Positions 33,543-45,000 of a stretch of 64,000 bases of DNA are shown here, piece after piece. Within the stretch, counting starts at the first letter, position 1; each line of letters opens with the position of its first letter. The DNA comes from Pisaster brevispinus. Its lineage: Eukaryota > Echinodermata > Asteroidea > Forcipulatida > Asteriidae. The notes beneath the pieces were generated by a model. It was not told the DNA's origin and made no database searches. It saw nothing but the letters and a program-made list of their open reading frames with translations. Made by a program: the position numbers and the translations under genes. The stretch covers positions 1,736,001-1,800,000 of the forward strand of contig JAMKCF010000013.1 of NCBI GenBank assembly GCA_023634235.1, written 5' to 3'.

Positions 33543-33710
33543 GGGCAATCTCGGTGGTCTAGTTGGTAAGACAATGCTCTAGAATGGCAAAGGTCGTGGG
33601 TTCAACCCCACCCGAGTAATATGCCTGTGATTTTTTTTTTTCACAGAACTCGGGAAAGTACTGAGTACACAGTGCTAACACACATCGGTGTAGGGTAAAA
33701 CCAAATTAAT
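33543..33710 (+). mobile_element. tRNA-derived SINE, family B
   Basis: GGTGGTCTAGTTGGTAAGAC and GGGTTCAACCCCACCCGAGT, with the CACATCGGTGTAGGGTAAAA tail. Confidence 0.75.
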
Positions 33711-34119
33711 ACAAGTTGTCTTTAATAATAAATCACTCCAATTTTTTTTTTCACCAGCTAGTTTATTCCTTAAACAACGGATACATCAATATTATGTTGC
33801 AAGCCCGAGTACGATCATTCTTGAAAGGGCAAGGCAGTTTTTCCGAGGTACATAAAAGGCACCTCTTTGAAGGAAATTTAAGTTTGTTCTGAAATACATT
33901 TCAAAGGGTACCAGGATGTAATGACCTTGGATGAAACATGGAGGTAATGGCCCTTTTTGCCTCTGTGAAGCATCAGGCCTGTAAAGAAAACTGTAATAGA
34001 GAAAAAGTATTATGTACATTAGTTGTACATGGACCTAAAAGTATGAATGAACAAGACATTAAATGACACTTTGTTATGTTCGAGATGAGCAAGTTACAAC
34101 CAATATTATTTGGTTTTAC

Positions 34120-34310
34120 CCTTACACTGATGTGTGTAAAGCACTGTACTCTCATTGCACTTTCCCCGCGAGCCCTGTTCTAGAACGGCAAAGGTTGTGG
34201 GTTCGAATCCCACCCGAGTACAATGCCTGTGGATTTTTTTCACAGGACTCGGGGAAAAGTACCAAGTAAAGTGCTTTACACACATTGGTGTAATTAGGGT
34301 AAACCCAATT
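34120..34310 (+). mobile_element. tRNA-derived SINE, family B, with inverted 5' tail
   Basis: GGGTTCGAATCCCACCCGAG followed by the family tail; the opposite end carries an inverted tail copy (TTACACTGATGTGTGTAAAG). Confidence 0.7.
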
Positions 34311-34797
34311 ATATTTTTTAGAATCAATACTTAAAAGCCTTTAAGTTTGGGGTTGGATAGGGAACTGAAGTTTGTTTTTGTTGTTGTTTTTGTTTGTGTT
34401 TGTGTGTCATTGGGAATCAAGATATTGATTCTTCGTACAAATTTATATTTAATTCCAATATAAAAGATAGTGATTCTTTGTGCAAAATTATATTTAGTTC
34501 CAATATAAAAGTAGTACAAATTAATTTGTAAATTTTTACAGTTTTTGTTTCTGTGTTTATTGCTCCTTGCTCTTTTAAAGTTATCTCTTTCAGATGGAAG
34601 GAGTATTTCAAGGATTCCCAACTGAGTAAAAATAATCCAGTTTTTTTAATATAATATAATCATTCCCTTCATACAAATTAATTTGAAGAAAAAACTTCAG
34701 TGCAACATCTTAGAAGAGCTATACATTTCTGTCCACAATGAAACTGTCACTTCAACAAAGTATACAAAACTATACTATACAAACCTTTGTTTACATT

Positions 34798-34946
34798 CAA
34801 TGGGGGACTTTTGGGACGCTAGGTTGCAGCAGACTTACCAGGTGAATCCATCATTTGCGGTAATGTGCGCATGCTCAGATCTATGTAAACAATGGACATT
34901 TACCTGGTAAGTCTGCTGTCAGCTAGCGTTCCAAAGTCTCCCATTG
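34798..34946. mobile_element. MITE family 4
   Basis: AATGGGGGACTTTTGGGACG to CCAAAGTCTCCCATT; same inner arms as 6742-6880. Confidence 0.8.
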
Positions 34947-35246
34947 GTGTTGAATCTTTCGGCCAAAATTCCTGATACCTTTACTAGTGCAATACATATA
35001 ATTGTAAACTGTAAGAACTTACAAGTTGGTTCAAGCAAAATTATTTTGCTTTTGGCAGAAACTGGCAAGGGAACCATTCATAATACACCTTTTTTTTCAT
35101 GTCTGGTGCCTTTCTAATTTCTTGCTTTTCTATGCTTAGCAATAGTTTCTTTTTAAACTGCTTGATAGAAATGGTCATTTGTGATGTGAGTTAAATGTAT
35201 CTCAACTAAAGCACCTGAATCTCAAACTCTTGTCGGGATTTGCTCA

Positions 35247-35798
35247 GGACCTCGTTTCATAGAGCTGCTAAGCACAAAAAGTAGATGAGCACAACAATTA
35301 GATAATGCTTATCAGAATAATTAAGGTCATCAGCCAAAATACCGAGTCACATGTAATATTTGTGACTGGTAAGTGGTATCCTGCTTATTTTTGCTTAGCA
35401 GAAAATTGTTAAGCAATACTGTCTGCCTAAACAGCTAGTATGAATTTCATAGAGCTGCTTAAGCAGACAAATGCTTAAATATTTCCTGTAAAGCAAAAAT
35501 TTGCAGGATACCTGCAAAGAGTATGAGATGTTATTTTGGCTGGTAATCTGTTTCTGGTGAGGCGTAACTTTTAGCTATTCTTATCTACTTTTTGTGCTTA
35601 GCTGCTCTATGAAATTGGGTCCTGCTGGGCCACATTTCATGGAGCTGCTTAAACAGCAAATATTGCTTAACAGTTTTCTGCTAAGCAAAAATAAACAAGA
35701 TACCAGTCACAGATGGTACATGTGAAATGTCATTTTGGCTGGTTACCTTATTCTGGTAAGCGTGATTTTGTTGTGCAGCTCTATGAAATGGGGCCTAG
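35247..35798. mobile_element. Three MITE family 1 elements in a row
   Basis: Elements at about 35247-35440, 35445-35622 and 35631-35798, each with GAGCTGCTTAA-type and CTCTATGAAATTG-type ends. They lie just past the gene b stop codon. Confidence 0.8.
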
Positions 35799-35801
35799 GA
35801 A

Positions 35802-35807
35802 TTTATT
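35802..35807 (-). terminator. Possible polyadenylation signal of gene b
   Basis: AATAAA on the minus strand about 76 nt after the stop codon. Canonical hexamer and plausible distance, but it lies at the edge of a MITE and AT-rich DNA gives such hexamers by chance. Confidence 0.4.
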
Positions 35808-35882
35808 GACAGAACATTCCTAGTTTCCATTAAAATATCCCTCCCCCTCCGCAAAACGAAAAGTTGACAACTTCAGAGAGGT

Positions 35883-36068
35883 TTACGGCCCTTGGCATTG
35901 ATAGCTCCCTTCTTGAGTCATGCCTGGATCCTCTTCCATGTTTTTAGGGCTACATTCCACTGCATTCTGAGTGATTGTGCACTGAAGATCAAAGTCGTTA
36001 CCAACCCCTTCGTTGGCTAGGAACCGGGTCGTTAATCCACTCACTTGAAGGGGCAATGGAACTGGATC
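35883..36068 (-). CDS. Gene b exon 31: C-terminal tail and stop
   Basis: A 186 nt exon in phase 0 after a clear TTTTTTTAATGCAG acceptor. It encodes [12 protein letters not shown] through EGSYQCQGP and TAA at 35883-35885. There are three cysteines and no hydrophobic stretch long enough to cross a membrane. I do not recognise a domain. Confidence 0.85.
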   Translation of the reverse strand, partial: DPVPLPLQVSGLTTRFLANEGVGNDFDLQCTITQNAVECSPKNMEEDPGMTQEGSYQCQGP

Positions 36069-39000
36069 CTGCATTAAAAAAAAGCAAAATGTAAATTTGC
36101 TATTCCATGTTAAAAACACCCTCTTAGAATAAATTTTTACTTCTTATGAAATTACTTTTTCCCAAGGCATGTTTGGCCCACCGGTTTGGATGTTCCTAAA
36201 TACACACAAATGTATTGGGAGCAATGCCATTTTGGCCAAAATCAACAAAAAGCTTTGGGCTGTACAGAAAAGTAAGTTGCGCCAATGGGGCTGAAACTTC
36301 AACTTTCATTTTCAATTACCTGAGACTGATTTCACAAAGAGCTACGAATGATCTTAAGTTTGAATCATTCTTAACATGCTTAGCAAAGTGTGATGACACA
36401 GTACAAACCACTATGGTAATACTGACAACTCATGTTATGATGAATCTTAGTGCTTTGTGAAATCGAGCCCCGCATTTTAAACAGTTTGAATGGGGTTAGG
36501 TTTGACTTAATTTGATGACCTTACAAGTAATTACACTAGTATATATATATATTTTTTTTTTCAAAGGTTGGATTAACTAACATCAACAAATCTGAAGTCT
36601 TCATTACCTCACAGCTGATTCCATCCTCCAGCAGGCGCCCTCCGTTTCCACAGAGGCAGTTCTGTTTGGTCCAATCCAGGTAAGTGGCGGAAGGGCATGC
36701 ACAGATATAGCTGGTCAAGTTTGAAGGGGAGGGAAGGCAGATGTGGGAACAGCTATGATTCAAACATCGGTTAGGGATAGCTGTAAAAAACAAAAAGAAC
36801 AGAGTGATCAGTTTAATGATAATAATATTACAGATTATTTGTAATGCACCAAATCCACCAAATTAAGGTGCTCAAGGCACACAAGAGTGAATCCTCACAC
36901 AGTTCAGACATAAAGAGAAGGCACCAGACTGAAAAAGCTGTAAACAAAATTATTTGAAAGGCAGAAGAGAACTAAACTGTTACACCTTTAAAAGAGACTA
37001 GTAGTACAGTGTAGAACTGTGTGGTGCTAGTAACTAGGCATAATAGCGTGGGAGAAAATTTACAATGGCCTGCAGGCCAGGGGCCAGTTTTTGTAAGCTT
37101 CAGGCCAGTAAACTCACAACCCCAAAATTCTGGCAGTCTTGTGTTTTTCAATGAAAAGATAGTACATCACTGTGTAATATCTTTCTAAAAATACTTTTGT
37201 TCAAATGCTGATTTTTAGTCTGATAAACTTTTTCCAAATATACTTACCCATGAGACAAATGAAATGGATCTTCTTAGATCTTCTTAGATAGTTTTGTTCA
37301 AATAAAAAATGTTTATATAATATTAAACTGCGTAGAAAGTTGTTTTTTTCTCATTCTGATTCTGGTCTTGTCAAATAATTGTCCAGTAAATAGTTTAAGC
37401 TACAAACCGTGCGATGTTTTTTTTCCAGAAGTTAAGCCCTGCATGGGCCCACATTGCCTTACTTATTTTATTAATGTATTTATTTATTTATTTCCAGGCA
37501 GCTTAGATAATGCCATGGTGTTACACAGCTGCCAACTCTCCCCAATTCTGCAGAAAGTTCCCTGAAAATAAACCAATCTTTCCATATTCTGGTGAACAAA
37601 TTTGAAAATCTCCCTGATTATGGAAACTTTTCCCCTATTAAGTTGAATGTAATTCTAAATATCTCCCTGATTGTTGTACAAAATCTCCAAGATGCAAATG
37701 TTGTCATCTCTTAGTGGTACAGTTAGCCAGAGGGGCATCTAGTTGCCCTCCGTGAACAGTTTGCTTTGCCTGGCATACCTCCAAACTCTGACCGGTGTTC
37801 AACTGCCGACATAAAGTACGGTGCAGTGTCTAGCTGAATGGAGTCCAGTATTTCTCCAGTAAACTTGTTGGCAATGGTAACTTCTTTTGTCTTCCAGTCA
37901 CCCCAGAATACCATGTGCTGTGAAGATCAGATACATCTTGGATTTACAATGGTTTTTATTTATGAGAGTTAGCTGTTGCAACCAAAAGGACCAATGGCAT
38001 AAATGCAAAACAAATAGTGGCCTGACACTTCACCCTAGCAGAGTCCTTCTCGAAGGCTAAATGACAACACAACAAACAAACAGCCTTTGAGAAAGACTCC
38101 TAGGGTTGCAACGTCAGGCCACTAACTGATTTTTTTTATTGTTATTTATGTATAGATATTGTTGTGTCTTGATCAAAGTTGTATTAAATTCAAAATGCAT
38201 TTTGTAATGTCACTGCGCTCAAGATGGTTGCTCATTGGCCCACAATGTGCACCATGAATATGGATCTACGGGCCTCTCACTAAAGCTTTTCGTAAAGTAG
38301 CCCACCGGGCTGGTAAACTCTGCACTTTACTTGCCCCAATGAAGTTTTAGTAGCTCATACTTTGAACATGTATTTTCACAAATGTATCTTTCTGATGTAT
38401 TAATGGTAGCAATCAGTGAAATGGTGCAGTAAAGTTACATTCACACACTCAAAAATAAATCAACTCAACACATTTTTATAGTTTGTTATTCACATCTGAA
38501 AAGGAAGAAACATTTTTAACAAGTAAAATGCACAATTTTTAGTAGCCCACAGGGCAAGTTGAGATGTAGTGTTTTCTTACGAGACATTGTATGCCAGGCT
38601 AGTGGTAAGGGAGAGCCCTATTCTATTATCATGGTATCACTTTACCTCTAAGATGGTGACAGGATAAATCAATACAAACGGTCTGTCGAAAAGTCATTCT
38701 GGAAAATGTTGATCGCAATGTGGTGTCTAGCATAATGCATTACTGTTGCTATTTTTATATTAACATAAATTGTTGTTTTCTCATTACCTGGTGAAGAGCG
38801 ATACCGAAGGGGTGCTGTACTTTCGGGCTGTTCTGAATCAGAATGCGTCTTACGTCGCCATCAAACCCAACATATTCCACTCTGTCAAGCTTACTATCCA
38901 CCCAGTACACTCGTCTAGCTTGGAAATCTAGCGTCAGACCGTTAGGCCAGCCGAGGTTAGTGTATACCAGTTTTATAGCCTGAGAACCATCTAAACCTGC

Positions 39001-42000
39001 CTTGGCAATCATTGGATTGTCTCCCCAGTCAGTCCAGTACAAGTGCCTGATCAGAAAGTCACAAAGTTGTTAGTTTTTTGTTATTTTCAGGCGTGTAATT
39101 CTTCCTAGTTAAATCTGATTTTGGATTTTATTTACCCTCAGAAAAACAAAGTTTTTATCAAAAGTCCTGAAATAATAAACCTACGTACGTGTACATGTAG
39201 GCCAGCACTTGTATTCAACAAAATTGTCCAACTTCTTTAAAAGGGCCAAACATCACGGCTGCATTTTAGAGTATAACCATTTTATTTTTTTAAATTTTTT
39301 TAACTCAATGAATGTTTCCAAACTGATAAACCATACCCCTCTTTAGGGTCCACTGCAAGGCCTCGTGGCTTGTCCAAATTCTTCAGGATTTTCGTTGACG
39401 GGAACTGGCCATCGTTACTGATAACATCAATGGACGATGGTCCTTCTGTGTTCACCCAGTAGAGGTTCTTGTTGACCCAGTCATACGCTAACCCCTCTGA
39501 GCTGTTGGCTATCCCAGATACCACAGTCCGGTCAGTCGCTAGAATTGTCTGGCGAACATTTTCTCCACTGGTGAAATACCTGAAAGAGGCAAAGAGAAAT
39601 AAAATAGTTGAAAAATTGGACCAGGTTCTTTGCTAGGTACCACAATCCATACCAGTTATACTTAGTCATGGCAGTTACCCCTCTAATAACCAAATGACAT
39701 GTAGCAACCCATTTCAACCCAGTTAAACCCAGAACCTCCTGTCATCAAGTCCAACTCGTTCAATCTCAGTTTAACAACCAACTTCAATCAGTAAAACTCA
39801 TCACATTCCAATTTAACCTACTGCTATCCCAGTCCAGCCCATATTCAAACCCAATTTAACCCAAATCTACTCTATCAAACCCAATTTCATCCAGCTGTTA
39901 ACCCAATTTACATTCTCTCATTCATCAAGCCTTGCCCATTCAAACCCAGTTTAACCCAATCCAGCCCACTATTTAAAACCATGTCATCTTTTTCACTACC
40001 CTATCAAAGTTTACCAAGATAGGGAAAATCAAGACTTCTTACTGTACCTGTCGATTGTATCAAGTGCGATATCACCGACAAACATTGCATCTTCCCCACC
40101 ATAGGTTACACCAACGACATCTTCCCAGAGACCCTGCACATCTGCAAACTGTAACCTCAATGTATCGACCTCCAGAAGCCGCAGTTTGGCAGCTACCAAC
40201 AACTGATCAGAGAGAAGAAATTTAGATAGACTTAGCATAGAGGAGAATATCTTGAAAAATGATTCACAGGCATGATATTCTTCCTACTTTAGTCTGATTT
40301 CTGATTTCTTTGCCCTTGGGAAAAATCAGACAAATTGTGATTAAATAGCCTGAAATGTCCATTAACGCCTACACCATGTGTACATGTAGGTCGGCCCTTG
40401 TGCGCGATAAAATATTGAGTGTCGCATGCAATTTGACCCCTCGCAAAACAGAGCCTGAGGACATGACAGGAATCGACAATTTACAAAACAGAAAAGTTTA
40501 ACAGATTCTCCGACGTTATCACACTTTTTAACAAATATGGTATTACGAACGGGATAACAGAGTAGTGACTTGGTCTTTAATGGACGTTTAAGACCTTGCA
40601 GGGTTATCACTGTAAAATTAAGGACTGCACCTTTGGCCAGGTTTTGCAGGTCTTAAACTTCCATTAAAGATCCATCACTGCTCTTTTAGTCCCTTAAGAG
40701 TCCCTTAATAGTCCCTTAATAGTTCCTTATGCAAGACTGATTAATCCCGAACCAACAATTACCTTGGGTGGTGTCGGGAATGAAAACCGACATGTTTGAT
40801 TGTCTGGTAGCAGAACGTAATCATTAGGGCAAATACACTGCAGCCCTGCCAGCAAACTGAGACATTGTACCCCAGGGCAGGGGTCAGGCTGTGTTGTACC
40901 ACACCAATCTGGAACATTCTCTGTTGGTAATAGGTAGACAGGAGTGACTTTGGAGAGGGTTATGACAATGTAGGAGGGGGGAATTAAAAGCAAACTTTTT
41001 AACACAAGTTGCTTTGATAGTTTGGGTAGAAAGTTCATTGATTTTAGTAAAATTTAAGTTTGTTTCCATTGTTTTTACAAACTTTGTATCAATTGTGTAG
41101 CTCCCTGCCTTATTTTATTTGTTTTGTCTGCAAGTTGGTAGCTACCATTAACTGAACAACATTTTGGAAGCAAATCATACATAAGAATTCTCTGAATGTT
41201 TTTGTTTGGGTTCTTTTTCTTAAGGTATGTTTTGTATTTTCCCATTTCAAGTCTTGTGTTTTGTTCAATCTCAAATTCCCATGTATTGCTTTTCATGTCA
41301 AGGAACCAAAGTTGTGCACTTTAATGGGTCCCAACTTTCAAATGAGACTTGTACAATCTATATCAAGGTTGAAATTTCCTTAAAAGAATGACAGAGGTAA
41401 ATCAAAAAGGTTTGTATCTGAAGTGAAACATTTATCCTGACGTACCACATGCAATTTCATCGTCATACCCAGGACAGTCCCCTGGAACACCATCACACTG
41501 CTGCCATTTAGGTATACAGTGGCCATCGCTACACAGGAAACCCCAGTCACCGCATCCACTATCACAGTCGTCTTCATCGGACCCATCGTCACATTCCTGG
41601 TTCCCATCACATGCTTGGTGCAGCGAGATGCATTCTCCGCTAGTGCGGCACTGGAACTGTCTACGATTGCATTCTCTTCGAGGCTGGAACAAAAGAAATT
41701 GAGCAATGCTAATTACTAGTATCAGTGATGATAAATGTTGTTGGCACAATTTAGAGTTCATTTATCTTTACTTGTGAGATTAGGTTGATTGTTTCAATCG
41801 GAATGGCAAGAGTATCAATACAAAACAAAAAACATTGATTATTTCTAGGAAGGCCTCCTTTTGATATTCTTACCTGGCAACTGACACCGTCTGGTAGCAA
41901 AGGACTTCCGTTCTGGCAGACACAAATGGAGTTATTGCTTCCAGTAAGGCGAGTCTTGTCTCCAGGACAGAAGCATTTAAACCCAGCAGGGTCAACTGAT

Positions 42001-45000
42001 CTTGGCACGCCGAGGCAGAAATGGGAGCAGATGTTTCCGGCTCCTTCACAGGCATTCAGCACTGAGGGAAATTGTGAATGATAAGTTTCAATTTGGCTGT
42101 AGTTAAATTTTAAATTTGTTATTTAAAAAAAATTTTTTTTTGCCTTGGTCAAGTCATGTTTTTATCGTGACAACAATTTTCTCACAAATAAAAGTATTCC
42201 GGAAATTCTAAAAATTCATCCCGGGAGTGACCACCGACAACATTTTGAATTCATGATGATAAGTGGTCAAGCAAATTTTCTGGTCAGGTTAGCATGACAG
42301 ATGGCTATTTGCAAGCAGTGCAATGAAGTTGGCCCTTTGTATTTAGTCTAGTCTAGTAGGTAGTCTGTCGAATCTGACGAGAATACTTTCGCAATCAGTG
42401 GATTCCAATTTGTGAGCGGCACAGCCGTCCATAGTGAGGGCATGGCTGCAGCTGCAGCTGCAGCTGCCGCCTTTCTCCTCTCTCAGGCAGTGATGAGGCC
42501 TGCTCTTCTCTGCTGTCAAGGGCCTGACTTGTGAGGGCGTGCCAACCAGACCGATCCTGAACACGCTAATCCTAAGCCCTCATTGTTGTCAAACTATGCT
42601 TTTCTCTTTCTTCAAATTTGTAACTTTACTTCAAATATTCGTTTCTATGAGTGTCTTAAAATGTGTAGTTTTCTCACAAAGATTTTGAAGTGGAATCTTT
42701 ACGTAAACCACTTTGACAAAACAGTGACAACGCTTTACATACCATTTGTTTCATCCGGAATTGCAAGAGATAGCCCCATTGGTCTAAACAAGTTTTTCAT
42801 GACCAATTCTATCCTACTCCCTGTGAATTTGTTTGCTGAAAACAAGGACATTTTGCTTAAATCGGTCCAGTAGACACTGTCCTGTGATTGAGAGAAAAGC
42901 AGACAAAATGCAGTTTTCTATGTTAAAATTTGTTCAATATGCTTTTCAAATCTTTGCACATGAAACCTGTTTTTGTACCTTTTAAACATTCATTTTACTG
43001 TTTACTGGTTCTGTTTTTGACAAGTTTACAGTGTGCTGAGATGATTGTATGTGGTGTACTTGTAACAATAAATGATTAGATTAGATTAGATTTGAAATGT
43101 GAAAAAAAGTTCTTCTATACACGCCTCCAAAAAAAGTTTTTGGTGGCAGCTCTAAATACCATTACTGGTAAATACATGTTGTGCATGTTGTTACATTTCT
43201 AGGTACAAATGTGTATAGTCTAACACAGCATTCTTCAAAGTGCGGGAATATTTAATTTTGAGATTTCACGTGCCACTGAACGTACGGAGGCATATGCTAC
43301 CACCAAGCGTTTTTATTAGCTGACAACAGACCTTATGCATAGACGTCATCCAACCGCCATCTTAGAGGTAAAACGGTGACGAAACAATCAAATTGCACAG
43401 ATTTGTACGCGCAGCGCACAGGATTGGCCAATGAACAACCTCCTTTTGACCTCTAGGTGAGGGCGCCCTACTGAAATGACGTCATGTGCATAAGGTCTAT
43501 TGTCTTTATTATTTATCAGCTGTTTTTTATTATATTTTTAAAGAATAACTTGCTTGGTAAACTGCGATTCCCGATGGTCGTCTGGACATTTCCGTCAAAA
43601 GCACTCGGCGTTGACTTCCATCTGACTTTGAGGTCTCAATCGTCTTGGATCCAGCGTCTACCCAGTATATACTATCCAGAGGGGCGTCGTAAGCGAGGCT
43701 GCTTGGTCTTTGAAGGTCAGTTGATACAATCTCCTCAATATTACTACCATCCAGTCCCGCTCTTTTGATTTTAGGGTAGTCCACTCGAGCTCCATATTCA
43801 GTCCAGAACAAGTACCTGTAGAAAGGCAGGTCGAGGTACCCAAGATCATTGATAGACACACCACATTACAATGACCAAAGATGACAGAAAACTGGCTTTG
43901 CTAAAGATTGTTGCAACTTGGATGTGTTGATGTAGCTTAATTTCTCTTTGAGAAAATGTTTTTTTTTTTTTTCAAGGACACTTTTTAGCAAAGCCTCTAC
44001 TGAAAACCTTTTAGGAGTTCAATCAAGAGTAGCAAATACTTAACGAGCAAGATTTATCTTTAAGTAGAAAGATTGAGTACTTAAAGCTCCTGAGTAATCC
44101 TGGAGTAAAGATGAAGGCATCTTCGATGTCATCTTTTTATCACATTTGATTTCATGATTCCTACTCAACATTTTTGTATGAAAAAATGTTTACTTGCCCA
44201 TGTTGAGGATCTACGGCAATACTTCGAGGTGTGCCGATTCCATCTTGTCTTGCAAGAAGTACCGCGGTGTAGCTTCCATTCCAGGTTGATATACCGATGA
44301 TGTTCTTTCGGCTGTCCGCCCAGTAAAGATAGCGATGAACTGAGTCAAACGCAATACCTAAAACTGCCCCAGTGTGGGACTTGATGATTGTAGAGCTGCC
44401 TTCTGTCTTGTTGATAAACTGCACTCTGAAATAAAGTGTAATAATGAAGGTCAGGTTGACTAAGCAGTATCTTTCACCTCTGTGGACCACAGTTCGAATC
44501 CAAAACCTGAACCTTGCATTTGAATTGGGTTTTCAGTCCCTACCAGACCTTGTTGGTTTTCCCCCATTTGGGTATTCCTGCCATTACTAAAACTGAACTT
44601 TTGTTCATTATCATTTCAACACCTTTCCCGAGAGTGTTGATGGGGCAGCACTTAGTTTTGCTTGTTTTTTATTAGAAAGATATATTTATTAACACATGAA
44701 AATTAGCTAAAATTATTGCAGATTCAATAAACGGAGCCAGCTTCCCCGTGTATCTCTAGATTTCTAAGGTTACGTGCATTGCTTCATTGTGTGAAAGAAA
44801 CAAAGTGCACTTCGACAGGTCCAAATGTTCAAGACTTGTAAAAGTCTTGTAATACACAAAACATATTGATGTTTAACAACATAAGTAATAGACAGTGCAA
44901 GTCTTGTACGGATTTGAACATAGGGACAGAGAGATAATTGGGTATCTGTTGAACTCTCAAATAAAAAAAAAATGAAGTGCTATCCAAAATATTGTATTGA

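Larger units (their letters stand above)
32190..35240. other. Intergenic region between gene b and gene a
   Basis: Apart from the MITEs and SINEs listed, I see no gene here. 33800-33990 has GGGCAAGGCAGTTTTTCCGA and a short minus-strand open frame, probably another dispersed repeat. 34390-34620 is AT-rich with short direct repeats. Confidence 0.6.

Noticed and set aside
33792..34019. Minus-strand frame starting with a hydrophobic stretch, considered as a membrane-anchor exon of gene b
   Set aside because: No suitable acceptor in phase 0 was found and the stretch looks like part of a dispersed repeat.
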